Part shown: positions 23,890 to 34,432 of the stretch, piece after piece
Layout of the letters: each line of letters opens with the position of its first letter
Numbering within the stretch: the stretch's first letter is position 1
DNA from: Lactifluus volemus
Lineage: Eukaryota > Basidiomycota > Agaricomycetes > Russulales > Russulaceae
Assembly (NCBI GenBank): GCA_022376515.1
Contig: WTXI01000012.1
Span: 846,447 to 910,446 of the forward strand
Direction of reading: 5' to 3'
DNA: 64,000 bases
Position numbers and translations under genes: made by a program
Notes under the pieces: model-generated
What the model was told of the DNA's origin: nothing
The model's input: the letters and a program-made list of their open reading frames with translations, nothing else
The model's database searches: none

Positions 23890-25448
23890 CTGCGGGACTG
23901 ACATTGGAAGGAGTGCATCCCATTCCTCCTTTGTTCCTCGACTACTACCTTGCGTCACCTCAACCACGGCGTCCGAGTCATCAATAGTTCTCAAAGGGAC
24001 CTGGGTCCTTGCCTTTTTTTGACATATTGGCTTACTCCGATTATAAAGTATCGCAGGTCGTTTCACCGAGGTTCGCACGACTGGCTGCGTTAGCGGCACA
24101 GGAACCGACCTTTGAGGGTCGTAACGGTAGTTTGTCATTCGAGTCGAATAGCCTACTGGTAGGGGCACCCCCTCGAATGTGCTGCTGTCCTATACGTGTC
24201 ATGATCAGTAAGTGCTTTACCTTTTATCTGTCATGCCTGACTTACTCTTGAAAGGTACCTCATAATGTCGACAAGGTGCTGAGCGCGGGCGCGATCGCAT
24301 TGTGTGGGCGACAGGAGTGGGTGCGTGTCTGGGCGAAGGTGGTGCGCCATCGCGTTCATGCTTAGAATTGAGCATGAAAAGCTATCAGTTTGTTTTGTAC
24401 AGGCCATGTCTTGATGCTCAAGATCTCCTGCTGCCGTGACGTCGTGTTGCCGCAACCACCACTCCACCATCTCCGCAAGCTCTGTTGGTGGTGAAAGAGC
24501 CAGTGAGTCCCCATAATAAAGAACTCGGAGTTCAATGCTAACGATGACTGCCACCCAGTGATTCGCTTCGGACCACGCGCTTGGCAGTACGCCTCCGGTC
24601 CCTTGAAGTTGCACGCCGATGCTAAACGCAAGTTTCTGAACCTTGCCGGCTCGAACAGCTTCCCCTGTTGACTGAAGATGTTGAATCCCACGCAAGAGGT
24701 GGTACGCTGTGTTTGAGGTGTGGCGATTGCGGAAGATCTCGAGTAGTTTGACTGAAAATGAATTTGGCAGGATTGAGATGCTTACGTCGCTGATACTATG
24801 TGCCAGCACTTCCCCCATCTGGTCCATATGTTCTGCAGCCAGCCATTGACTGCTACAGTACCGTTGTAATGTCGCTGGATCGATGCCCATGGTTTTTGGA
24901 AGCGGTATGTTCCAAGGCCACTTATTGATCATCTCTACTGCCACTGAAAACACATCCCCCCCGTCACCTGTACCACGCTCCTCAAGCCACGATATCGCTG
25001 ATTGCCATTGAGCCTTGACGCGAAGAATCTTGTGTACTTGTTGCCAGTAAGTAAGTACCCACATTGGCAGCTTGAGGTTTGTTGTAGTGACTGATTCAAT
25101 TGGGTAGCAGATTGATACATGACCAGCATCAAGAGCTGGTACAAGCTTCTCAACTTGAAGGATGGCCTGTAGCTCATCATATGTTGGGATTGGGCGACCA
25201 ACAAGGATGAGGGCATTTTCGACGTCAAGAAGGCTTGGCGACTTCGAAAACGCGCCACCTGGTTGGCTCCGAAGCAAGGAAGAGTCGTTGCAGTTGGCTG
25301 GGGGGATGCAAAAGCGTGTCAAATCTGAACTGCATAGGTTATTTGGGGGCAGTATTGCAGAGTGAATGTCGGCTGGAATAGGAATGCGTGATGTGAGAAT
25401 GTCGTCAATGGAGGCTGTTTCATCAACATTGAGGGTTTGCACTGGCAT
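23890..25448 (-). CDS. Ulp1-like (C48) cysteine protease part of the Ulp1-hAT gene
   Basis: Ulp1-family proteases cut SUMO or related conjugates. This one is carried by the transposon. Exon A (25448-24246, 401 codons) contains the catalytic set in the correct order and spacing: His 297 in NHW, Asp 314 in YGDSL, Gln 353 in KQT and Cys 359 in SFSC. A 56-bp intron (24190-24245, GTAAGT) leads to exon B (24189-23890), a linker with many basic residues. A 46-bp intron (23844-23889, CAG/GTCAGT) then joins exon B in phase to the first transposase exon. If exon B is not spliced there, the frame stops at 23794 and the protease would be a separate protein. The ATG at 25448 is the first in the open frame, but the frame stays open upstream without an ATG, so a further 5' exon is possible. 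The phases favour a single protease-transposase gene of 1353 codons. Confidence 0.75.
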
Positions 25449-25789
25449 CACGAAGGTAATGTTTTGCTGGGTTCGAAACGTGAGGACTTGGAGATGCGGA
25501 TGCAGGAGTAGAAGCTGAGATCCCACCGCAAGACGGCGCGCGACTAAATTCAGGGAACGATCGTTGATCGGCGAGCGGGGATTGCTGTATTAGGTGTGGC
25601 CAAGTCGATATGGCGCAGCCGCCACAGCGTCAGTGCTACACAGGTCCATAAAAGCACCCAAGCAACAAAAATAAATTTCACTATATACAGACAAACAGCT
25701 CCAGCTCTCAATGTGTATGAAAAAGCGAAGTTAGCGAACACTACTCGATGAATTTACATATTCACGTGACACACGTGACTTGGGTAAGT

Positions 25790-25892
25790 TACCATCAATT
25801 CTCAGGGGGGGGTAACTTACCGGTAAGTTACCGGTTAATTACTGGTGAAAAACCATTTCGGGGAAAAACTACCGGTTTTTCCCGCAACACTA
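25790..25892. repeat. Right subterminal repeats and inverted end of the hAT element
   Basis: This contains the same perfect 22-bp palindrome as the left end (25811-25832), further GTTACCGG/TTACTGGT variants, and the terminal motif TTTTTCCCGCAA. It is the mirror of the left end. Confidence 0.75.
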
Positions 25893-26703
25893 CATTCAAC
25901 CACAACCACAACCACTACTATACTCGCATGCCTTGTCTAACGCCGACATCCACAAAGAGGTCGTACTAGCAGGAGGCTCTACCCCTGATCCTGCCCGAAA
26001 TGTGCTGCTCAATTATGCGCTGAGCTATAAGCTTCTCAGCAACGTGGGGGTGATTGATCCCGTCGGGTGCATACAGTAGCTCATCTATCACCACAAGTCA
26101 CTGAAGAGACTGCGTGAAGCCTCTTGCGATTTGTATCTCTATCAGTACATTAAACCACTCACTATTGACTCTAGCATTGCAGATACCCATTAAAAAAAAA
26201 TCCGTGAATTTTAACCCTGCTGCTGGCTTGGGGTGGGTGTCGCTAGGTATCACCACACCTCGACTTGATCGACATAAATGCGTCTTCTCGGCTCTACATA
26301 ATTAAGCACAGACTTTGCTTTTGCATTTCTTCGACCCGTGTCAATGTGGAAACTCCTCGTAGTTGCCACGCAGCTCCTGCATGTTCACCCAGGCTCTGCG
26401 ATAGTTCTGACATTATCGTAATGGCAATTCCTGGAGGCAGACGTTTTGCTTCCATAACGAAGTGGTTTTTTTTTGAATGAACCTATGAATCCTTTCATCA
26501 CGCAAATCTCCACAAGTCTGCAGTAATTTGTTGTAGACAGTAGCGGTCGCACGGGGAAGAAGGGGTATACTGTAGCAATCCATTTTTAATCTAGTGTCGG
26601 CAAGTGGTCCTAAAAAGCAAAAACAAAAACACGAATTGGTTTTACGCAAAAAGATAAAGCTGAGGCAAATATTAATATCGATGCATATCGGAGCCTCCCC
26701 CTC
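25893..26703. other. Right-arm block between hAT and MBOAT gene
   Basis: Reverse-complement counterpart of 7070-7960, with the decayed partner of the ORF remnant at 7160-7706. Several deletions relative to the left arm are visible near 26230-26400. No intact gene is seen. Confidence 0.45.
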
Positions 26704-27990
26704 TTATGGGACTATCCCAAAATCAGGTATTTGTGACTTTACCGAGAGGGCGATGACGGTATCGACGAGATATTTTCCGAGTCGAAGTCGATCGGGGAAG
26801 GAGTGATTTACAAACATTCCATGTCGAGCCCACCCGTCGAGCATGAGCGTGCCCCACAGGTTTATCCACAGTATGGTCCATAACCAACCGAGGAGACCTC
26901 GTACGCGCAACCCGGTTGTTTTCTTAAATACCTCCTCCATGAGGACGCCGAGGCCCATGAAAAGGAAGAACCCCCCGGCGGTGCTGAATTCCATACCCTT
27001 CCCGAGCCCCCACAGCCCGACATGATGGAGCACGGCGGACACACCGAATGCGCCCATGACCGCACCGGGCAGTCCCAGGAGTGCGCCACCTGGACGTGCC
27101 CCAAAGACGGTGAAGACGTGTCGGAGGGCCTGGTGCCAACGGTAGCTCCAGAACTCTCTAAGCGAAGTGGACATCCACGGTCGGCGCATGAAGGGTGGCC
27201 AATGCGAAGCTGGCTGGCGAAAGACGATTCGTCCGATCAAGGTGGCGACGTGATATGGCGCGTCGACGGACGCGTACACGGACAACCAGCCCCAGAAGCC
27301 GGCAAATGCTGCCAAGGCGGCGCTACGAACGGGGCCAAGATTCGGGTTGAAGAGACTGCCACCTCCGGGGTTGTTGACAGAGGGACAGACGATATGGATG
27401 ATATATTGTGAGGCGTCGATCAAGGTGCACTTTAGGAGCAGTTTGACCAAAATCGAGGTGATAGAGGGCGACATGGTGCCCGGGCGGGGGAGTGGTGTAC
27501 GTGACCAGGACCATCCGATGCCGCGTGGATTGCAAAGGAGATCGCAGGCGTCAATGAGGACATTCGAGAAAGATAACTGCCGCTCAACAGGAAGACCGTT
27601 CAGTAATTCGTATCTCCTTAATGGTCTCCTGGTGAATGTCCGTTCAATTGACATGAGCGCCACGATGAGCATTGCGGCCTACATCAGTTTCAGAAAAACA
27701 GCCATGATAGAAATGGATAGAAAACGTACGACATAAATTAGATTCCAGAAAGCGAGCCCATCGGCGCTCTGAAAACCGGGAAGCTGCACCAACAACGGAG
27801 AAAACTCCAATTCTACGGCACACTTCCAAGCCTGCCATATGATGAAGGGCAAGAGCAAAAGTTTGAGAAGGAAGGTGTTGGGAAGGATAGCGAGTACTGC
27901 AAGCACATAGAAGGCCGAGAATAGGGGAAGGACGTCGGTAGGGGTTAGTGGTTGACGAAGAGCAGGATCTGGAGGATGAATAAAGACCAT
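26704..27990 (-). CDS. MBOAT wax-synthase-like O-acyltransferase, intact copy
   Basis: This is a membrane-bound O-acyltransferase of the wax-synthase-like branch, which transfers acyl groups to alcohols or secondary metabolites in internal membranes. The acceptor is unknown. It has two exons, 27990-27730 (87 codons) and 27678-26704. The 51-bp intron has a GTACGT donor and a CTGATGTAG acceptor, phase 0, and the protein is 411 residues. Hydrophobic segments occupy the N-terminus (around residues 20-65). The family motif SLREFWSYRWHQ is followed by VSAVLHHVGLWG, which holds the putative catalytic His, and then by further membrane segments. Three decayed relatives in the tandem array lack exon 1, and in the two where the motif is in the window the first His is Tyr. 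This is the only copy likely to be active. Confidence 0.85.
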
Positions 27991-29438
27991 GAAGGATGGT
28001 AAGAGAACTTGGACGTGGCAATGATTGAATTGCTTACGCTTTAATGGGTGCTCGTCGTTTCTCTTCTCGCCTTTCCTTTCGTGCTCCGCTTACGATTTTG
28101 GTTGTTTACAACAAACAAACTTTGCTAAATGCGGTAACACGAACCTAGTCAGGCAGCTCAGGCTAGTGACGCTAGTCTGTGTATCGAAACACTTCCAATT
28201 ATTATAAAAGTTGCCTGACGCAATCTCACACCTGTCTTCCTTTCGACATCACAAACTTCGCTCGATCTATGCAGCCAGTCTTTCCAAACCACAGAGTGAA
28301 GCTATCACTTACCGAACACAACTCATATTCTGTCACGACAGGGCCCCCTAGCACTACAGCCCTGCGCGTACACGTTCGAGGCAATCTCAGGGGGCGACGG
28401 GTCATGGTTGCGCCAGCGGAACATGTCGTTTCCACCTAAAGTTCTTAGCGCGGTCATGGATTCAATCGTTCAAGAGCTAGTCCCGGCGATTTGTGTACGC
28501 TGAGACTCATGCCCACAGCGTGATATGTCACGTCAACCTCCCTGGGATGGTATTGCTCGAACTGTGGTGACATCTGACACGGGCTAGCATCAGCGTGAGG
28601 ACAGCGATGGATGACGGTCCTCCCGTGATGCTCCTGCGTAGCCTCTGCTGCTGGTAACGCTCGGGCTGCCTGCGTGCCTGGAATAGCAATCGAACCAGTA
28701 TGAACTCTTCTAAGTTACCTTCGCAAGTGCGACTGTCGTGGGCCCCTTTTCCAAGAAGTGCTCTGAGGAGGGCGTGGTGACGGCTTGGGTGTTTAATGCA
28801 AGCGAGGTCGAGGCCGACAGCGTCAGCACTAGTTATCTAGTGCTACTGATCTAACCTCAAACTGAACACTAGCGTGGCGGGCGATCTTCTTTGCGGTCTG
28901 ATTCTGGGACTGGTTCTGAGCTGATGATGCTCATGCGTAGATGTCGATGGTGGTGAACGTGGTGATGTTCCTCGAATGTTGTACGAGCTCCTGGGAGCCC
29001 GGGCGAGTTCGAAAGACAGAGAGGGACAGGTGCCGGAATAACGAGGGCGCCTGCGGGACGATTCAGGATGGAGGGGCACAAGGCATTCGGAACGAGAATG
29101 CGGCTTAGAGACGAAACGGGATGAAACATAGATCAATTGAGATGAGAAGAACAAGAATGAGACTGATTTCTTAAGCAAATGAAGTGATCTGAATCAATGA
29201 AGGATTTATTGGATGCTCTTCCAGGCCATTGAGCAAGGCCTTTTTATCTACTTAACAGTAGATCTACAATAAATGCCTGAGAGTCACAAAAGGAGTAAGT
29301 CTGAATAGTGAGCTCAAGATGCTGCTTTCTGAAACAAGAGTGGGATGCAAAAATAAAATAAAAGGGAGAAAATGGTAAAGTGGTAAAGGCATGTAAGGTC
29401 TTGGCCATAAGGATGCTGCATCAGACACTGAGTCTACC
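27991..29438. other. Intergenic, with possible retroelement remnant
   Basis: A short + strand ORF starting at ATG 28269 (56 codons to 28439) looks mildly protein-like but matches nothing I know. On the - strand, 28830-29270 contains a GGCCTTGCTC...AATAAATCC-type stretch followed by a basic, Ser/Pro-rich open frame. This resembles the terminal repeat and leader of a degraded LTR retroelement. I cannot define its ends. Confidence 0.3.
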
Positions 29439-31397
29439 TTACATTGTTGATGGAGGACGTGGAGGACGTGTGGCCATAAGGCCACCTGCTGGAGTCGGGG
29501 AAACTGGGACACTGGCCGTGCCAGCTGCTGGGTGGCGTGGAGGCATGGGCATTCCACCGTGTGTATGTTCTTGCGGGCTTGGCGCGGACGAACTCGGAGG
29601 GGCTGCCGAGACGGGTGAACCAGGTGAAGGCGATGAAGAGGTGGTGGCCGTCTCTGCGTTATCCGTGCTGCGCGTGTCGTGGCACTCAAGTGTCAAAGTG
29701 CTCTTGCTCTGCGGTGTAGCAGTTGTCCGGGAGAAGGCAAACGGAGGCGAACCCGTGGATGATATGCCTCCGTCGCGTGCCGGGTGACGAAACGCGAACG
29801 GGTATCTGATGGGTATCGGCGGCGCTTGCAAGGAACTTAAACTTGTCGCGGACGGGTGTCCGAGGCTCACGCTCACAGGGTGGCCAGCTGTCTTCCGTTC
29901 AATTATGAATGGAGTAAACGCCTCGATGGTGCTGATTCCACCAAAACATTGAAGCTCCAGAAGATTTGGCAGGATTTCCAGAGGCATTTCTCCACCCTCC
30001 GAACATAGAGAACGAGAGAGTTCCCCCACGAGGACGGCTGACACCCAAAGTGTCTTCACATTGCTAAATGGTCTGAAAAGCTCGCGCCATTCTGTTCTGT
30101 CGACTTCATTGGGAGACTCCGACGATTGATTGTCCTCCACATGGCTGAGTGTGAGTTTCTTCACCGCAGAAAGTATGGGTAAAAGTGCACCAAGGATCTC
30201 GACTGCACACGACACTTGCCATTCGAGGCGTCTGCACATAACTTGCACGCACAAGGGACGACCCCAATCAGGGTCCGCTATCAACGTAACGGAATCCCCT
30301 TTGCAAGCAAGCTCTACAGCGCTAAAGCGGAGGTTCTCTGATGTCTCGGTGAACTGCAAGAGCCGTGGAATGTTGAATGATATGGCCTGATTGAAAAACT
30401 GGATATCGAGTATGCTAAGGACTGGGGCGCTGATTTCCGAAAGAAGTGCTTCAAGGTAAGCATTAACGCCTCGAAATGAAAGGAGATGGAGGTGAAGAAG
30501 GGATTGAGTCGCGATCGGGTAATTCCATAATTGGCGTTCAACGTCATGGCTTGGAAGAGGAGAGTGAAAATGAATCTTGAGAATCCTCAGTTGGGGCATG
30601 AGTAGAATCTGACTGAGAATATCAGCAGGAGGGAAGTAGGCGGATGCTGGGATGTCTATAAGCTCGAGATTGACGAGGCCCGCGGCATTTGTGAGTAAAG
30701 GAAATCCAAGTGAAGCAGTCGAAAAGTGGCGTAGATTAGGAGCTTGGACCGTTCCAGAAATGACCAGCCCTGGAGAATCTTCAGCTTGAGACCCAATACA
30801 CATGCGCTCCAAGATCGGGAATTCTTCATTAATGTCAGTGATAAATTTTCCCAAGTTTGAGGCTGGCATCCAGAGGGCAATACGACGCACACGATGACGA
30901 TGCGAGAGCGCGAGCAGTGCACCCTCTTCGTCTTCAGTCGTCATCTGGCGATCAACTTCGTCGTAAAAAACAGTGAGTGGAAACAGGGGGGGTGAATGTG
31001 CTAGCATGTCTGCTACAGGCACACCATAGGTGCAAAGTAGATGGATATTCAGTTGAACTGGTGAGGCAAGAATGAGGTGCCGCCACTGTCTGGAAACGTG
31101 TGCCAGCTTGTACCACCAACGTTGGCGGTCCCACCTGCGTGTCAACCGGGCATTCTCATCCTCTTCCTCGTCCCTGACATCGAGTTGATAGATACTAAAT
31201 ATGTTGAGAAGGGCGTCATCGTTGAGTATATTGATCGGTGAATCTGGTCTGATTCTTGTGGGCTCTGTTGGATTCACAGATTGGGCCGGAATAAGGATGA
31301 CGGCGATACCGTATTGCTCACGACTTGTTGCACCTCGGCGGAGCCTCGTAAAAACATCCAACTTGAAGCGAATGGTGCGACACAACCAACTGGACAT
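29439..31397 (-). CDS. F-box protein with Leu-rich region and Ser/Pro-rich tail
   Basis: This is a single-exon frame of 652 codons with an ATG at 31397. The N-terminal basic segment is followed by a degenerate F-box (INILNDDALLNIF...WWYKLAHVSRQWRHLI, about residues 53-110). A long Leu-rich region (about 110-490) comes next and probably serves as the substrate-binding surface. The last ~150 residues are rich in Ser, Pro, Thr and Ala and look disordered. Over roughly 480 residues it is close to the + strand gene at 54324-55928, which has a different tail. It should act as a substrate adaptor of an SCF ubiquitin ligase; this role is inferred from the family. A possible GTGAG donor occurs near residue 26 but is not needed to keep the frame. 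Confidence 0.8.
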   Translation of the reverse strand: MSSWLCRTIRFKLDVFTRLRRGATSREQYGIAVILIPAQSVNPTEPTRIRPDSPINILNDDALLNIFSIYQLDVRDEEEDENARLTRRWDRQRWWYKLAHVSRQWRHLILASPVQLNIHLLCTYGVPVADMLAHSPPLFPLTVFYDEVDRQMTTEDEEGALLALSHRHRVRRIALWMPASNLGKFITDINEEFPILERMCIGSQAEDSPGLVISGTVQAPNLRHFSTASLGFPLLTNAAGLVNLELIDIPASAYFPPADILSQILLMPQLRILKIHFHSPLPSHDVERQLWNYPIATQSLLHLHLLSFRGVNAYLEALLSEISAPVLSILDIQFFNQAISFNIPRLLQFTETSENLRFSAVELACKGDSVTLIADPDWGRPLCVQVMCRRLEWQVSCAVEILGALLPILSAVKKLTLSHVEDNQSSESPNEVDRTEWRELFRPFSNVKTLWVSAVLVGELSRSLCSEGGEMPLEILPNLLELQCFGGISTIEAFTPFIIERKTAGHPVSVSLGHPSATSLSSLQAPPIPIRYPFAFRHPARDGGISSTGSPPFAFSRTTATPQSKSTLTLECHDTRSTDNAETATTSSSPSPGSPVSAAPPSSSAPSPQEHTHGGMPMPPRHPAAGTASVPVSPTPAGGLMATRPPRPPSTM

Positions 31398-31867
31398 GTC
31401 AGGGTGAGGGGGATCGATTAATTATGAGGATGTGGCTGAAGGCTGAAACGTGTTGTCCTCACTGCAGTCTCGCGTCAGCTATTCATGACGGCGTTGAGTT
31501 GTGTACGAACGTGGACGTAGTACCACTGTAGTACCGTGACCGACAGTTGAGCATTTATCTTATCATTTTGATCATGGCAACTGGCGATCATGATGGCTTA
31601 CATGGAGTCACGGTTAAACGGTTCTAATTGGCACTACCTGATGCGTCAGAGCGACGAGTGAGAACTGAGAAGGCCCGAAACCGGTCACGGGGAGAGGTAG
31701 TAGGTCATGTGATATTTACGTGATCTAGAACGCCATCCGTTACTCGCAGACAAATTTCAAACTACGCTGGGCAGAAATAACGACTGGATTACCTTTGCCT
31801 GATACACAGCTGGACGAATAGAAAAACTACAGACTGCTGATACTTCAATTGGAGATCCCGGACAGGG
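31398..31867. other. Short intergenic region
   Basis: A 470-bp gap between the upstream F-box gene end (31868) and the start of the next (31397), both on the - strand. No coding signal is seen; it presumably holds the promoter of the 29439-31397 gene. Confidence 0.4.
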
Positions 31868-32659
31868 CTATCGGGTTAATACATCTATCCGCTTCCGCAC
31901 ACGGCCGACCACCACTCTCCTAAACCGATTTATTTGTGAAACAAGGCCTGGACGTGATACAGGAGGTGGCTGCGCTAAAAGTTGTTGAGGTGATTCTGCG
32001 GAGTGCAACTCGTCTGTGATTAGCCGAGGTTCCTCAGTCAAAGGTGCGTTGACTGAGTCTGAGAGGAGTATGGGGCGACCTGCAACTCGACGAGCATCGA
32101 CGAATGACGCAAATCCACTATATGCACCTTCACCTTCGAGCTGTGCCTCAATCTCTTCAAGTTCAGGCAACAACTCCAGGGCCAGCCCTGCATCATCCGG
32201 ATCCAAAGCAGAAGACAGTTCAGGAGCAAGCGAATTGCCAACACGAAGCTTCTTCACCCCACTAAATGGCAGAAGTAGTTCATGCCATATCGTACCTTCA
32301 ACTGCATTTGCTTCCCACCCGGTCGGGATCCTATCTTCGTCAAAGCCAAGCGTAAGTTCCTCTACGATAGACAGCATCGGCCTCAGTTCGCCGAAAACTT
32401 GCACTGCCGAATCTATTTGCCAGTCAAACTGCTTGCAACTGATATGAAGGCCGAACCCTCCATCTCCGAGTTCCTCGGGGTGGCCAACGAGAATACTGAC
32501 TGCGTCCTGGCTAAAAGTCACTTGGGCAGCACGATGTCTGAAACCTTCTGTTGAACTGGTAAAATGAGAGAGGTGAGGGAGTGCATAGGCGAGCTGATTG
32601 AATAATGTAATATTCAATTGCTCGAGAAGGGGTGCCCGGATCCGAGCTATAAGGCTCTC

Positions 32660-34432
32660 GGGGGGACCTTGTACCTGAACCACCACCATGGCCGGGCACA
32701 CCTCTCACTCTAAGAGTGTAGAGAAGGTTGAGACTGTCTCTCGGAAATACCATCCGCCCCCAAGGAGATGACCCCTCCAGAAATCTACATGAATACACAC
32801 ACACTAGAGAGTGCATAAACCAGAATATACCCACAGAGAACATCACTCTGGAAATCTGCATGACCTGCAGACACACACAAACGGGAGGATACTGCCCAGT
32901 AACTATACCAGAAAACATGAATAAACACCTGTAGGGGGACCTTGAACCTGAACCAAGACACCAGAAACCCCAAGCCTGGGCACCTAACACTGAGCGAACC
33001 CCCCCCGTAAAACCTGGATGAAAATCAACCCCCTGAAAACACAAGGCACCATCAACCGGCTAAGCGGGCTAACACGCCAACCGACTACCCTCACCCTTGC
33101 CACCTCATCACTGCCGCAAAATACAAACACTCTGGCCCCGAACGCACCAACGACAGAAAGAAAAGGCGTGCTCCACAGCCCAAGGAGGTGAGACCCTGAG
33201 CCACCCTATCAAAAATGACCCATGCCTGACCCTGCGTATACATCCTAGCAGTGATGTGCCGGTCAGTGACTAGTCGGGACAGTCAGCAAAGTCATCTGAC
33301 CATGGGGGTCAGTGACTGCAAATGACCGTGACTCTGCCCTAGGTCGCTGATGTAATGGGAGTGGCGACGGGCCGACGGTTTGTCTAGCTCCGAGACGCTC
33401 TACGTTCACGTGATGGGATCCAGTGACGACTTCATGAAATCAAATAGATTAGGTGTCACAAGATTGAACTTATCGATTCAACGATAAAACTCCTGATAAC
33501 ATCAGATCAGTGATTAATAAGCGGTTTTGGCATTCCCACGCGAAGTCGAAAGTCACGGTCGTTTTACAGTCACTGACTGGTCACTGACTAGTCAGCATGC
33601 GCGTGACCTGACTTTTGACTTCCGGTCAGTGACCGCACAACACTGCATCCTAGACAAGACGGGGAACCGAGTCCGCCTCTCCCACCAGCAAAAGCAGCAT
33701 AGACCCCCCCCCGTGAGCAGATCGCTCCATCTACTGTAGACTCTCCTCTGTCCCCCCCACACATGTCTATATCAACCCCACTCCACGGGGCCCGCGCCTT
33801 TGTTGTATTCATGTCGCAATACACAAATACAGATCCTGAAAGACATAAACACCCTACCTCCCCCTATTATTGCTGGATCATCACGCTGCCCAAGATTTTG
33901 TTATGACTGAATATTTATGACCAAAAAGAGATGATGCCCGAGCTATATGCAAACACAAGGAAGGCGCAAAGAATGGCATGTTGAGGATGGTGCCTGGACC
34001 GGCGTGACAGAACGCGGGCCGCTCCCCTTGGAGATCATGCGGACTCCCGCTCCGAAGTCGAAAAACACGGGAAGAAAAAATCAATAAAAACTAGCCAATG
34101 ATAAGATAGCGGCAACAAAAATCTTATAAATTATAACAGTAAATATGAGGGTCAAAACAACCTGGGAAGAAGCCCTCAAAAAAGAAATTCCAGGTTCTCC
34201 ATCCAGATTGGATAACTCGAGATGAGGTTTTTTAGTGGGTAGTAAACGCGGAAACACCGCCTCCTGAGTCCCACACTACCCCATATCCGGGGCGTGCGTA
34301 AACGCATTTTTTCCCTCCCTCCGAGACCGGACCGTAATGGCCCGCTTCAGCGCATTAGTTTAGAGTTGTTAGGTAATCTTGAATTACTATCTTCGTCTAT
34401 CTAATATATCGCTTTACAAAAAAAAAAAAAAA
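32660..34432 (+). mobile_element. Poly(A)-tailed retroposon (probably LINE-derived) inside the F-box exon
   Basis: It is flanked by a perfect 16-bp target duplication, GAGCTATAAGGCTCTC (32644-32659 and 34433-34448), and ends in 15 A residues (34418-34432). This is the signature of target-primed reverse transcription. The 5' end starts with a G run followed by a short ATG frame that stops after 27 codons. The middle contains a nested MITE (33249-33645). The 3' portion looks like an untranslated tail. No reverse transcriptase frame is present, so it is an internally deleted LINE copy or a non-autonomous element using LINE machinery. It lies antisense to the host gene. Confidence 0.85.
33249..33645. 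mobile_element. hAT-type MITE, copy 1 (397 bp)
   Basis: 8-bp direct repeats CATCCTAG (33241-33248 and 33646-33653) flank inverted ends CAGTG.TGTGC.GGTCA. The interior is rich in GTCAGTGAC-type motifs and has no ORF. The same family occurs at 36871-37247. It inserted after the retroposon that contains it. Confidence 0.88.

Larger units (their letters stand above)
19167..25892 (-). mobile_element. hAT-superfamily DNA transposon, 6.7 kb, with 8-bp target duplications
   Basis: The element is bounded by the 8-bp direct repeats CATTCAAC (19159-19166 and 25893-25900). An uninterrupted version of the site lies in the other arm near 7955-7970. The ends are inverted: TA..GTTGCGGGAAAAACC on the left and the same motif reversed on the right, differing at two bases. 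Inside the ends both sides carry copies of a perfect 22-bp palindrome built on GGTAACTTACC (19195-19216 and 25811-25832). An 8-bp duplication, TA-starting ends and a transposase with a hAT dimerisation region identify the superfamily. The single - strand gene fills most of the element and is interrupted by a nested element at 20475-21976. Confidence 0.92.
15143..27680. repeat. Right arm of large imperfect inverted repeat, split by a hAT transposon
   Basis: This is the reverse-complement partner of 6240-11622. Without the 6.73-kb hAT element at 19167-25892 and its extra 8-bp target copy, the arm would be about 5.8 kb. It carries the complete 3' end of the Ser/Pro-rich gene and an MBOAT gene with exon 1 and an intact frame. 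This arm is therefore the likely source and the left arm the derivative. Confidence 0.85.

Noticed and set aside
23890..25448. Ulp1 protease as a separate gene ending at 23794
   Set aside because: Possible, but a strong CAG/GTCAGT donor with a matching acceptor at 23844 joins it in phase to the transposase, whose own first exon has no ATG. Kept as the alternative in the annotation.
29264..29787. ORFs overlapping the 3' end of the 29.4-kb F-box gene
   Set aside because: Alternative-frame shadows of its Ser/Pro/Thr-rich tail.
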